A stretch of 15,095 bases of DNA from Bifidobacterium breve (GTDB taxonomy: Bacteria > Actinomycetota > Acidimicrobiia > IMCC26256 > PALSA-555). The position numbers and the translations under genes are program-made. The notes under the pieces are model-generated. The model was given only the letters and a program-made list of their open reading frames with translations. It was not told the origin of the DNA and did not search any database. This document shows positions 1-7,154 of the stretch, one piece after another. Position 1 is the stretch's first letter. Every line of letters begins with the position of its first letter. The DNA lies in the NCBI GenBank assembly GCA_945889545.1, contig CAMDCC010000037.1:1-15095 (forward strand), written 5' to 3'.

Positions 1-2
1 TG

Positions 3-410
3 GCGCGCGCCGAGCGCGCACTCGATCAGCTCGTCGAGCTCGCGAGTGACCTCGGCGCCAACCGCGATTCAGCCGTGCGGCGCAACCTGGCCGAGCTGGC
101 CGAGCAAACCTGGAGTCTCCGGGCGCTCGGCTACAAGGGCTGCGCCGGCTTTAGTTCCGGGAGTGCTGCGCCCGAGCACTCGTACATGAAGATGGCGACG
201 TCGGAGCTCTGGCAAGACCTCATGGAACTGGGCCTGAAGCTCCGGGGACCGTTCGGCACGGTCGTCGACCCCGAACGCGCCGGCGTCAGTCACCGGTGGC
301 CGCTGCAGTACCTCGCAAGTTTCGCGGCGACACTCGCGGGTGGCACTTCCGAAATCCAGCGCGACGTCATCGCCCGACGCGTGCTCGGTCTCCCTCGGGC
401 GAAACGGTAG
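3..410 (+). CDS. Acyl-CoA dehydrogenase, C-terminal part (5' end outside the window)
   Basis: The frame is open from the first full codon at position 3 to a TAG at 408-410, giving 135 residues with no start needed inside the window. The C-terminus carries AGGTSEIQRDVIARRVLGLPR, the characteristic end of acyl-CoA dehydrogenases, where the G-T-x-E-I-x-R segment contacts FAD and the active site. The helical stretch before it (SELWQDLMELGLKL) fits the C-terminal four-helix domain. Family role: FAD-dependent alpha,beta-dehydrogenation of an acyl-CoA in the cytoplasm, passing electrons to electron-transfer flavoprotein. A crotonase gene follows 12 bases downstream on the same strand, so the two probably share a transcript and could act in sequence. 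Substrate cannot be told. A GTG at 75 lies inside the domain and is not the real start. Confidence 0.9.
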   Translation, partial: ARAERALDQLVELASDLGANRDSAVRRNLAELAEQTWSLRALGYKGCAGFSSGSAAPEHSYMKMATSELWQDLMELGLKLRGPFGTVVDPERAGVSHRWPLQYLASFAATLAGGTSEIQRDVIARRVLGLPRAKR

Positions 411-422
411 GGGTGCACTGAC

Positions 423-1220
423 ATGGCCGTCGATCTCGGATCACGCTTCCTTCGCTGGGACGAACGCGATGGCATCGCGTATCTCACCATCGATCGCCCG
501 GAGCGGCGCAACGCGATGACCGCGAGCATGTACGTAGGGGTGCGTCGCGCCGTGTTCGCGTTTGCGGGGTCGAAGCGTTTGCATGCGCTGGTGATCACCG
601 GCACCGGCGACGTGTTCTGTCCCGGTGGCGAGCTCGGCGGCGATCACGACGACGGGCCCAGCGGGATGGAAGCTGTCGCGGCGTTCGGCAACGAGATCAT
701 CCCCTACGAGGCGATCCGTCGGTGTCGCAAGCCCGTGGTCGCGATGGTCAACGGCACCTGTCAGGGCGGCGGTCTCCTGATCACGCTCATGTGCGACATC
801 GCCGTGGCGAGCGACCGAGCGACGTTCCGCGCGCCCGAGGTGATCCGAGGCGTGGCCGACTCGTACTTCGCTGCGTATCTACCAGCGCACGTGGGTGTCG
901 CGCTCGCCCGCGATCTGCTGCTCACCGGCCGTCGCATCGACGCGGCAGAGGCCCGCGCCATGGGGATGATCAGCCGGGTCGTGCCTCACGAGTCACTCGA
1001 GGCCGCCACGCTCGAGGCCGTCGGCGAGCTCGTGCGCGGCGCGCACGAAGCGCGGTCGCAGATGAAACGCATCATCAACGAGCGCTACGGCGACGTCGAC
1101 CGGATGACGATCGACGCGTCGGTCGCGAGCGCAGAGGTCGTCGAGGGATTCACCGCGTTCGTCGAGCACCGCACACCCGCCTGGGTTCCCGAAGGCTTCG
1201 AGCGCGACGGCCGACTCTGA
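423..1220 (+). CDS. Enoyl-CoA hydratase/isomerase (crotonase) family protein
   Basis: 265 residues, the normal length for a crotonase. The ATG at 423 is preceded by a purine-rich AGGGGTG around 409-415. Crotonase landmarks are clear: an N-terminal RPERRNAM motif, the first oxyanion-hole segment GTGDVFCPGGEL (about residues 60-71), the second at NGTCQGGGLL (110-119), then MCDIAVASDRATF and APEV. Rat enoyl-CoA hydratase uses two glutamates, one just after the GGG segment (Glu144) and one in the PE(I/V) motif (Glu164). Here the second is kept (Glu139) but the first is Leu119. The protein may therefore be an isomerase, a hydrolase-like crotonase or another variant rather than a textbook hydratase. 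It lies 12 bases after the partial acyl-CoA dehydrogenase and converges on the next operon with only 14 bases between stops. Confidence 0.9.
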   Translation: MAVDLGSRFLRWDERDGIAYLTIDRPERRNAMTASMYVGVRRAVFAFAGSKRLHALVITGTGDVFCPGGELGGDHDDGPSGMEAVAAFGNEIIPYEAIRRCRKPVVAMVNGTCQGGGLLITLMCDIAVASDRATFRAPEVIRGVADSYFAAYLPAHVGVALARDLLLTGRRIDAAEARAMGMISRVVPHESLEAATLEAVGELVRGAHEARSQMKRIINERYGDVDRMTIDASVASAEVVEGFTAFVEHRTPAWVPEGFERDGRL

Positions 1221-1234
1221 CCCACGACCGACGA

Positions 1235-2341
1235 TCAAGCACCGCCCGCGGCATCCGCCTGAGCCCGGCCGAGCCGGACCAGCTGCCGAGTGGCGCTCCC
1301 GAGCGCCACCTCGATCTGCTTCGACCAGAAGAAGTACCGGTGTAACGGGTAGGCGAGGTCGACGCCGATCCCGCCGTGGAGGTGCTGGGCCGCGGACACG
1401 ACCCGGTGCCCGCCGTCGGCAGCCCAGAACTTGGCCACGGCCACGTCCTCGGAGGCCGGTAGCCCTTCGTCGAGACGCCAGACCGCGTTCCACATCGTCC
1501 AGCGCATTGCGAGGACATCGATGAACGCGTCGGCGGCCCGTTGCTGGACGGCTTGGAAGCTGCCCAAGGGTCGATCGAACTGGACACGGTTCGAGCTGTA
1601 CTCGGCGGTCATCTCGACGGCCCGGTCGGCGACCCCAACCTCGATCGCACACAAGCCGATGAGGGCGCGATCAACCAGCCAGCCGGCAATCTCGGGCCCT
1701 TCCAGCGCTCCCTCGGCGAGCGCTCCCGAGAGCCGAAGATCGAAGACGGGCTCCCCGCCCGCGGCAACTTGCCGGATCATCTCGACTCCGTCGGCAGTCG
1801 GATCGAGCAGGCACGCGACCGGACCATCTTCGCTCCGTGCGGTGACCAGCACGAGGCCCGCGAGATGCGCGGCCGAAACTTGGGTCTTGGCGCCGTCGAC
1901 GCGCCAACCACGTCCTGCTCGAGTAGCGACCGTGGTCGGCTCCGAAGGATCGACTCCGTCGGGCTCGGCCAACGCGAGGGCGAGCACCAGCTCGCCAGTC
2001 GCAACCTTCGGCAGGATCGATCCCTGCTGATCGTCACTCCCAAACGTCGCAAGCGCGAGCGCGCCGACGAGCGCAGGCAGCACCGGGACGGGAGCAACGG
2101 TTCGACCGATCTGCTCGAGCAGGAGACAGGCCTCGACCATCCCGAGGCCACTGCCACCGTGGGCGAGCGGAACGGTGAGTCCGAGCAGGTTGGCCTGCGC
2201 GAGCTGCTGCCAGGTGCGTTCGTCGAACCATTGCTGGCCGCCCTCGACCTCCTTGAGGCGGTTCTGGGTCACCTCGGTCTCGAGGATCTGGCGAGCGATC
2301 GCGCGCAGCGACTCTTGGTCCTCGGTGAATGCGAAATCCAT
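1235..2341 (-). CDS. Acyl-CoA dehydrogenase, FadE28-like partner subunit
   Basis: 368 residues, ATG at 2341, TGA at 1235-1237. The family is shown by R252-x-Q-F-x-x-P-L-x-x-F-Q263 (adenine/FAD contacts) and Q319-HLHGG-x-G (residues 319-326), both standard in acyl-CoA dehydrogenases. The protein ends soon after (SKQIEVALGSATRQLVRLG) without the usual G-T-x-E-I-x-R terminus, and its middle substrate-binding region is short and divergent. This is the pattern of the smaller subunit in the actinobacterial alpha2beta2 acyl-CoA dehydrogenases such as FadE28-FadE29 of Mycobacterium tuberculosis (cholesterol side-chain degradation). It starts 11 bases after the stop of the upstream dehydrogenase, which has the complementary features. 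I infer that the two form one enzyme. Substrate is unknown; steroid side chain is only one option. Confidence 0.88.
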   Translation of the reverse strand: MDFAFTEDQESLRAIARQILETEVTQNRLKEVEGGQQWFDERTWQQLAQANLLGLTVPLAHGGSGLGMVEACLLLEQIGRTVAPVPVLPALVGALALATFGSDDQQGSILPKVATGELVLALALAEPDGVDPSEPTTVATRAGRGWRVDGAKTQVSAAHLAGLVLVTARSEDGPVACLLDPTADGVEMIRQVAAGGEPVFDLRLSGALAEGALEGPEIAGWLVDRALIGLCAIEVGVADRAVEMTAEYSSNRVQFDRPLGSFQAVQQRAADAFIDVLAMRWTMWNAVWRLDEGLPASEDVAVAKFWAADGGHRVVSAAQHLHGGIGVDLAYPLHRYFFWSKQIEVALGSATRQLVRLGRAQADAAGGA

Positions 2342-2352
2342 GGCGGGCTTCT

Positions 2353-3531
2353 CTACCGGGGCGCCCGCGGCATGTGGAGCCCGGCCACCGCGATGATCTC
2401 GCGCTGCACCTCATTGACACCGCCACCGAACGTGGTCAGCAGAGCGTTGCGACACGCGCGTTCCAGCCGGCCCTGCATCGCGGCACCGGGTGACCCGTCG
2501 CGGAGCACTCCGGCCTCGCCCACGATGTCGAGCAAGAGCCGGTAGGCGTCGATGTAGAACTCGGTGCCGAATACCTTCACGGCCGACGCGTCAGCGGCTG
2601 CGAACAGATCGTTCTCGACCATCCACGCCACCCGGAAGTTCAAGATTCGCAGCGCATCGAGCTTCGCCCGCACCCGCGCCAGGTTCACTTGGACCCACTG
2701 CTGATCGATCAGACGCGACCCGTCGCCCAAGCGGTGATCCGCGGCCCAGTGCGTGACCTGGCTGAGAGTCTCGTAGCCCGTGCCGGTCGACACGATCGAC
2801 GACCGCTCGAAGTTCAATTGCGTCGTGAGGAGCTTCCAGCCTTCGCCCTCGTCGCCAACTCGCGCGGTCACCGGAACCCGCACCTCGTCGTAGAAGGTGG
2901 CGTTGGTCCGCACCATCATCGTCTCGATCGGGTTGACCTTGACGCCCGGCAACGAGAGATCCACCAGAAAGATCGTGATGCCCTTGTGCTTGGGCACGTC
3001 GGGATCGGTCCGAGCTGCCAGCCACACATAGTCGGCCATGTTCGCCTGGGTAGTGAACAGCTTTTGGCCATTGATGACGTACTCGTCTCCGTCGCGGACC
3101 GCGCGCGTCTTGAGTGAGGCAAGGTCGGTGCCCGACGCCGGCTCGGTGTACCCGATGCACATGTGCATCTCGCCGCGAAGGATCGCCGGAAGGAACTGTT
3201 CCTTCTGCTGCTCGGATCCGTAGCGCATGAGCGAGGGACCGATCGTGTTGAGAGCAAGCAGGGGAACGGGCGCGTTCGCCCGGGTCGCCTCCTCGAAGAA
3301 CACGTGCTGGTCGATCGCGCCCAGCCCGCGACCACCGAACTCCTTGGGCCAGCCGATACCCAACCAACCGTCGGCCCCAAGCTGCCGGACGACTTCCTTG
3401 TAGCGGTCGCCACCTTCGGAGCTCATCTCCACGGCCAACTCGGCTTTGAGCTCTGGTGTCATGAGCTTCGACAAATACGCGCGCAGCTCGTTGCGCAGCT
3501 CGAGTTGCGCGTGGGTGAGCTCAAATCGCAC
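2353..3531 (-). CDS. Acyl-CoA dehydrogenase, FadE29-like subunit
   Basis: 392 residues, TAG at 2353-2355. The sequence is close in pattern to M. tuberculosis FadE29: GWPKEFGG (residues 60-67), IGYTEPASGTDLASLKT (126-142), VINGQKLFTTQANMADYVWLA (152-172) and a C-terminal TFGGGVNEVQREIIA. The middle strands and substrate pocket are intact. Glu242 in LNFERS may be the catalytic base seen in this subfamily (inference from remembered alignments). It lacks the R-x-Q-F and Q-x-x-GG pairs, which the next gene supplies, so a heteromeric enzyme is likely. The start is GTG at 3531, forced by an in-frame TGA three codons upstream, and it has no well-spaced Shine-Dalgarno. An out-of-frame ATG at 3538 is better placed (see findings). 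Confidence 0.88.
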   Translation of the reverse strand: MRFELTHAQLELRNELRAYLSKLMTPELKAELAVEMSSEGGDRYKEVVRQLGADGWLGIGWPKEFGGRGLGAIDQHVFFEEATRANAPVPLLALNTIGPSLMRYGSEQQKEQFLPAILRGEMHMCIGYTEPASGTDLASLKTRAVRDGDEYVINGQKLFTTQANMADYVWLAARTDPDVPKHKGITIFLVDLSLPGVKVNPIETMMVRTNATFYDEVRVPVTARVGDEGEGWKLLTTQLNFERSSIVSTGTGYETLSQVTHWAADHRLGDGSRLIDQQWVQVNLARVRAKLDALRILNFRVAWMVENDLFAAADASAVKVFGTEFYIDAYRLLLDIVGEAGVLRDGSPGAAMQGRLERACRNALLTTFGGGVNEVQREIIAVAGLHMPRAPR

Positions 3532-3565
3532 GGGGCATCAGTCCATTCACCTATGTAAAAAGTTG

Positions 3566-3571
3566 AGTATA
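3566..3571 (-). promoter_or_regulatory. Possible -10 element in AT-rich patch before the dehydrogenase pair
   Basis: The 96-base gap between the CoA-transferase stop and the dehydrogenase start contains an AT-rich stretch at about 3553-3575, unusual for this DNA. Read on the minus strand it contains TATACT, five of six matches to the bacterial -10 consensus, about 35 bases before the GTG start. I see no convincing -35 hexamer. It may give the two dehydrogenase genes their own promoter inside the operon. Confidence 0.3.
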
Positions 3572-3582
3572 TGTTCAGCGCT

Positions 3583-3612
3583 GCGACGCCGCGGTCGACG
3601 ACTTCACGTCGC
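3583..3612 (-). terminator. GC-rich imperfect stem-loop after the CoA-transferase gene
   Basis: Inverted arms GCGACG (3583-3588) and CGTCGC (3607-3612) enclose a smaller hairpin, CGACG (3596-3600) with CGTCG (3607-3611). The two foldings share the right arm, so they are alternatives. On the minus strand the structure lies 15 bases after the CoA-transferase stop, and a run of five T follows some 20 bases later rather than directly. It could be a weak terminator or attenuator inside the operon; the wide gap to the T run keeps confidence low. Confidence 0.25.
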
Positions 3613-3627
3613 CGTCGCGTCCAGAGT

Positions 3628-4848
3628 TCAACCTACGGCGCCGGAGACCTTGAGGGCGACGATCTCGTCCCAGGACCACCCGAGTTCGAGCAGCACCTCA
3701 TCGGTGTGTTGGCCGTGCTCAGGGGCAGGCCGCAACTCGTGTGGCTGCTCGTCGAATTGGACTGGCGCGCCGACGAGATCGAGCTCGCTGCCGTCCGCAT
3801 CGGTGACCCGGCCGAGATAGCCGTTGGCGATGACCTGCTCGTCGTTGCGGAGCTCAGGGACGCGTTGCACCGGCGCCCACACGCCCTGCATGGTCGCAAG
3901 CGCGTCGCGCCACTCGGAGAGGGTCCGGGACGCGAACGTGTCGGCGATCTCGTGCAGACACGCGTCGCTGTGCTCAGCCCGAGCCGTTGCGTCACGAAAG
4001 CGCTCGTCGTCGACCATGTCGACGCGACCGATGTGCTGGCAGAAGTCGACCCAAAAGCGGTCTGATTGCATGATGTTGAGGAAGACCCAGCGATCGTCCT
4101 TGGTCCGATAGTTGCCGACCAGGGGATTCACGACCTTGCCGTTGCCCTGGAAGCGAACGATGTCGTCGAGCCCGAATTCGCTGGTCATCGCGACATCGGT
4201 CTGGAGCTGCCACATCGCGGTGCTGAGCAGTGACGCGTCAACAACTGTCGCCTCTCCCGTCCGCTCGCGAGAGAACAGCGCGGCCGAGATGCCGCCAGCC
4301 AAGTTGAGTCCTCCCATCACGTCACCGATCCCTGGCCGCGCCCCAACCAGCTGGGGAGCACCCGGCGGCGTCAGCGTGTCGGCAACGCCACCGCGTGCCC
4401 AGTACGACGCGCCATCAAACCCACCCTTGTCGCGCTCCGGTCCCTTCGCACCTTGTCCATGGCCTCGGACGTAGATGATCTTCTTGTTGCACGCACGGAT
4501 GTCATCGACGTCGATGCGGAGCCGCTCACGCACCGACGGCAGGTAGCTGGTGAGAAACACGTCGGACGTCTCGGCCAACCGGTAAAGCACCTCGCGCCCA
4601 TCATCGGTGGCGATGTTGATGGCGACGCTCCGCTTGCCCCGGTTCGGACCCTGCATCATGAAGCTCACCGACTTGCCCCCACCGGGGAGCACGCCGAGGG
4701 TGGCGAGGCCACGTTGTGGATCGCCGGTCTCGGGATGCTCGACCTTGAGCACGTCGGCGCCCCAGTCGGCGAGGATGGCGCCGGCGGCGGGAACAAACGT
4801 CCACGCCGCGACCTCGAGGACTCGCACGCCACGCATGATGCTCGTCAT
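3628..4848 (-). CDS. Class III CoA-transferase (CaiB/BaiF/Frc family)
   Basis: 406 residues, the usual family length. N-terminal GVRVLEVAAW and ILADWGADVLKVEHP (residues 25-39) with GDPQRG are the classic CaiB/BaiF opening, and the catalytic aspartate is Asp176 in RPGIGDVMGG, where the acyl-aspartyl anhydride forms in formyl-CoA transferase. GPNRGKRSVAIN (67-78) is also typical. The enzyme moves CoA from a donor such as succinyl-CoA or another acyl-CoA to a carboxylic acid; donor and acceptor cannot be read from sequence. The ATG at 4848 overlaps the P450 stop in an ATGA junction, and GAAGGTG lies 7 bases upstream, so translation is probably coupled. In this operon it plausibly activates the acid that the dehydrogenase pair then oxidises. 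Confidence 0.92.
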   Translation of the reverse strand: MTSIMRGVRVLEVAAWTFVPAAGAILADWGADVLKVEHPETGDPQRGLATLGVLPGGGKSVSFMMQGPNRGKRSVAINIATDDGREVLYRLAETSDVFLTSYLPSVRERLRIDVDDIRACNKKIIYVRGHGQGAKGPERDKGGFDGASYWARGGVADTLTPPGAPQLVGARPGIGDVMGGLNLAGGISAALFSRERTGEATVVDASLLSTAMWQLQTDVAMTSEFGLDDIVRFQGNGKVVNPLVGNYRTKDDRWVFLNIMQSDRFWVDFCQHIGRVDMVDDERFRDATARAEHSDACLHEIADTFASRTLSEWRDALATMQGVWAPVQRVPELRNDEQVIANGYLGRVTDADGSELDLVGAPVQFDEQPHELRPAPEHGQHTDEVLLELGWSWDEIVALKVSGAVG

Positions 4849-5945
4849 CGAATCGCACCTTCAGCCGCGCTCGGTGACGCATCGAACAACACCGGGAGCG
4901 AGGTCGGCCCGCGAAATGCGAGTCCCTCGATGACCGGTGGTGACGCTGCGGGGTCGAGGCGCAGGTTCGGGAGCCGCTCGAGTACCACATCGAGGCCAAC
5001 GCGCAGCTCTAGGCGTGCGAGGTGCATGCCCAAGCACTGATGCGGACCAGTGCCGAACGCAAGATGGGTTTGCACCGACCGGTCGATGTCGAAGCGCTCG
5101 CCGTCGTCGTAACGAGTGGCCTCGCGATCAGCCGAGCCGACGATTACCGCAACCGCCCCGCCCGCGGGGATCGGGCATCCGGCGACGTCGGTGTCGGTGG
5201 TGGCGACCCGGCTCACCTGGGCCACAGGTGTCTCCCACCGCAGGGTCTCTTCGATCAACGCAGGCACGAGGTCGCGATCGGCGACGACGCGCTCCATGAC
5301 GTCGGGGTGGAGCAACAGCGCGGTGAGCGCGTTCCCCATCGCGCGATATGTCGTCTCCGCGCCCGCCGGTAGCAGGAGCCGAAGGAATCCATACAGGCGC
5401 TCGTCGGTGAGGTGCTCGCCGTCGACCTCGGCGTGTACGAGGTCGCTCAGAAGGTCGGCCCGCGGCTCGGCCCGACGCGCTTCGACCAGTGGCTCGAGGT
5501 ACTCGCGCATGGCCCGCGACGCGGCCATGCCAGCTTTGGGGTGCATCGGGCCGCCGTTGATCAGCTCGGACCATTCCTGGAACTGGGCGCTGTCCTCTAC
5601 AGGTACGCCGACGATGGCGCAGATCACGCGAGCCGGGAAGCGCCGGGTGATGTCGCTCACGAGCTCGGCGCGGCCTAGTGGCGCGATCTCGTCGACGTAC
5701 ATCTCGATCGACGGCCGAATCACTGCGTCTTCCCAGTGGGCGAGTCGCGACGCCCGAAATGCCGGCGCCACGAGACTCCGGTATTCACGGTGCTCGTTGC
5801 CGTCCATACCCAGGATCAGCTCTCCCATGTACGGCGCCATGTGCTCGAGGTTGCTTGCCGACGAGAACGTCTGCGGGTCGCGTAGCGCGTGCTCCACGTC
5901 GTCCCAGCGAGTGATCTGGAAGAGCGAACCGCCGGTGATGCCCAT
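4845..5945 (-). CDS. Cytochrome P450 (body of the protein, intact from an internal ATG)
   Basis: From ATG 5945 to TGA 4845-4847 there are 366 residues of soluble bacterial P450. Motifs: I-helix AGAETT (194-199), ExxR at Glu233-Arg236 (EETLR), and the heme loop FGTGPHQCLG (297-306) with proximal ligand Cys304. The opening LFQITRWDDVEHALRDPQTFSS is the usual beta-1/B-helix region, so at least 30 N-terminal residues are missing from this start. They are found upstream in the same frame but behind a TAG (see next entry). The internal ATG has no Shine-Dalgarno. The stop overlaps the CoA-transferase start. Family role: heme-dependent hydroxylation of a C-H bond using ferredoxin electrons; no ferredoxin gene is present here. 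It may be a pseudogene, a readthrough product or a sequencing artefact. Confidence 0.88.
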   Translation of the reverse strand: MGITGGSLFQITRWDDVEHALRDPQTFSSASNLEHMAPYMGELILGMDGNEHREYRSLVAPAFRASRLAHWEDAVIRPSIEMYVDEIAPLGRAELVSDITRRFPARVICAIVGVPVEDSAQFQEWSELINGGPMHPKAGMAASRAMREYLEPLVEARRAEPRADLLSDLVHAEVDGEHLTDERLYGFLRLLLPAGAETTYRAMGNALTALLLHPDVMERVVADRDLVPALIEETLRWETPVAQVSRVATTDTDVAGCPIPAGGAVAVIVGSADREATRYDDGERFDIDRSVQTHLAFGTGPHQCLGMHLARLELRVGLDVVLERLPNLRLDPAASPPVIEGLAFRGPTSLPVLFDASPSAAEGAIR

Positions 5946-6065
5946 CGCCGTGGCGTCGGTCTTGATGACAGGACAGGACTCACGCGCTTGCTGCCACTGC
6001 GGATACGGCTGGCCGGTGACAAAATCAACCTATTCATACTCAAAGACCGACGCGTCCTGGGTCAT
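5946..6065 (-). pseudogene. P450 N-terminal segment interrupted by in-frame TAG (codon 12)
   Basis: The ATG at 6065 has the strongest ribosome binding site in the window. It reads MTQDASVFEYE, then TAG at 6030-6032, then continues in the same frame as VDFVTGQPYPQWQQARESCP and VIKTDATA straight into the P450 body at 5945. PYPQW-x-x-AR-x-x-CPVI is the conserved start of class I bacterial P450s (proline-rich region and A-helix), so the reading frame is plainly meant to be continuous and would give a normal 406-codon protein. One base change, for example CAG to TAG, explains it. Five other frames in the window end in TAG, so TAG is an ordinary stop in this genome. Confidence 0.8.
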
Positions 6066-6071
6066 GTGTAT

Positions 6072-6079
6072 CCCCTCCT
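6072..6079 (-). promoter_or_regulatory. Strong Shine-Dalgarno of the P450 gene
   Basis: AGGAGGGG on the minus strand, six bases before the ATG at 6065. It decides that 6065 is the native P450 start and not the internal ATG at 5945. Confidence 0.75.
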
Positions 6080-6117
6080 AGTTGCGTGTGTGCTGTCACG
6101 GTAACCATCAACAAGAA

Positions 6118-7122
6118 TCATTGATCGAGTCCGGACCTGACCGCGCCAAGGTGTGCAGCGATCAATTCCGGATATCCCGGTTCCCCCCGCTTACGCGCCT
6201 GCTTCGTGATGAGCGCGGTCGTCGCTGCCTGCTTGAACCGAACGAACGCGTGGAACCAGCCCATGTCATGTACCGATCGACCAAGTACTGCCTCGTACGC
6301 TCCCTGGATCTCGCCGGGCGTCGGGAGCTCGGGCACGTCACGCACCCGCGCCGGATAGCGCGGATCGAGCATCATGAGGAACCACGCCAGATCGGTACGA
6401 CCGTCACCTATCGACCAGATCTCCCAGTCGACGAGCGCGCAGATCTCGGCGCCCTGGCACCGCATGTTTCCCAGCTTGTAGTCACCGTGCACCAACACGG
6501 GAACATCTTCGGCAGGGAGGACCTCGAGGAGGCGGTCCCCCAACGCGGGACCGTCAAGGCGCAAGTCGTCGTCGACACTCTCGAGCGCGCGACACCAACG
6601 CTCGACCTCGGCTCGTAAGCCCATCGCGGGCTCTCCGCCCAGCCCGATCGATGTAGGGCTGCAGTGGTGCATTGCGCCCAACATGCGCGCTGCGGCGAGC
6701 GCACGCGCGGCGAGCACGACGCCCGCTGGCTCGTCGGCCCGGTCAACGAGGGGGTCGACAGAATCGCCGTCAGCAAAGCTCATCGCGAAGAACGGTGGGC
6801 GCTGCGGTGGCGCGCCGATCGACTCGAACAAGACGTCGGGAACGCGTACGCCAACCACATCGCGCAGTGCTGCGAGTACCCGCGCTTGGCGCAACACGTC
6901 GCGATTCCGCACTGGCTCCAGACCCGGCGGTGCGACCTTCAGCACGATGCGGCGATCTGGTTCGCCCGAACTCGCGAGAACAGCCTGATAGGTGAGGCTC
7001 GAGTAGCCGCCGGACAGCGGCACGATCGAGCGAACGAAAGCCGACGACGCCAGCGCACGGGCGGCTTCCGTTGCACGTGTTGCCAGGTCAGCCAGAAGCT
7101 CGCGGGGGTCGACATCCTTCAC
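6118..7122 (-). CDS. APH-fold phosphotransferase (aminoglycoside phosphotransferase-like kinase)
   Basis: 334 residues, GTG start at 7122 with GGGAGG six bases upstream, TGA at 6118-6120. Kinase landmarks: glycine-rich LSGGYSSLTY (36-45), an ATP-binding lysine in VLKVAPPG (Lys62), the catalytic loop HGDYKLGN (His212, Asp214, Asn219) and the metal-binding segment LVDWE (Asp232, Glu234). This is the ACAD10/FadE36-type branch often found beside acyl-CoA dehydrogenases in actinomycetes, not a resistance enzyme by context. Related proteins LvaA (levulinate pathway of Pseudomonas putida) and the kinase part of ACAD10/11 phosphorylate 4-hydroxyacyl-CoAs. Whether this one does is inference from its neighbours. 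It is first in the operon, 52 bases before the P450 ATG, and diverges from the amidohydrolase gene. Confidence 0.9.
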   Translation of the reverse strand: MKDVDPRELLADLATRATEAARALASSAFVRSIVPLSGGYSSLTYQAVLASSGEPDRRIVLKVAPPGLEPVRNRDVLRQARVLAALRDVVGVRVPDVLFESIGAPPQRPPFFAMSFADGDSVDPLVDRADEPAGVVLAARALAAARMLGAMHHCSPTSIGLGGEPAMGLRAEVERWCRALESVDDDLRLDGPALGDRLLEVLPAEDVPVLVHGDYKLGNMRCQGAEICALVDWEIWSIGDGRTDLAWFLMMLDPRYPARVRDVPELPTPGEIQGAYEAVLGRSVHDMGWFHAFVRFKQAATTALITKQARKRGEPGYPELIAAHLGAVRSGLDQ

Positions 7123-7141
7123 AAACGGCCTCCCGGGCCAG

Positions 7142-7154
7142 CGGTCGTCGACCG
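7142..7154. promoter_or_regulatory. Palindrome in the divergent intergenic region (possible operator)
   Basis: CGGTCG-T-CGACCG is a perfect inverted repeat with 6-base arms and a 1-base centre. It lies in the 101-base region (7123-7223) between the kinase and amidohydrolase starts, about 20 bases upstream of the kinase gene. A second short one, GGTT-GG-AACC, sits at 7162-7171. Such sites could bind a regulator acting on both genes, but short GC palindromes are common in DNA of this composition and no regulator gene is in the window. Confidence 0.3.

Noticed and set aside
3532..3627. KstR-type steroid operator (TnnAACnnGTTnnA) before the dehydrogenase pair or in 7123-7223
   Set aside because: I looked for the motif in both regions because of the FadE28/29-like genes and did not find a matching palindrome.
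4845..6065. Genome-wide TAG recoding as the explanation of the P450 amber codon
   Set aside because: TAG ends the partial acyl-CoA dehydrogenase, the FadE29-like gene, the amidohydrolase and the large LLM gene at normal family lengths, so it is a regular stop.
6118..7122. Antibiotic resistance by the APH-fold protein
   Set aside because: The kinase fold is shared, but the sequence type and the catabolic operon context point to a metabolic kinase.
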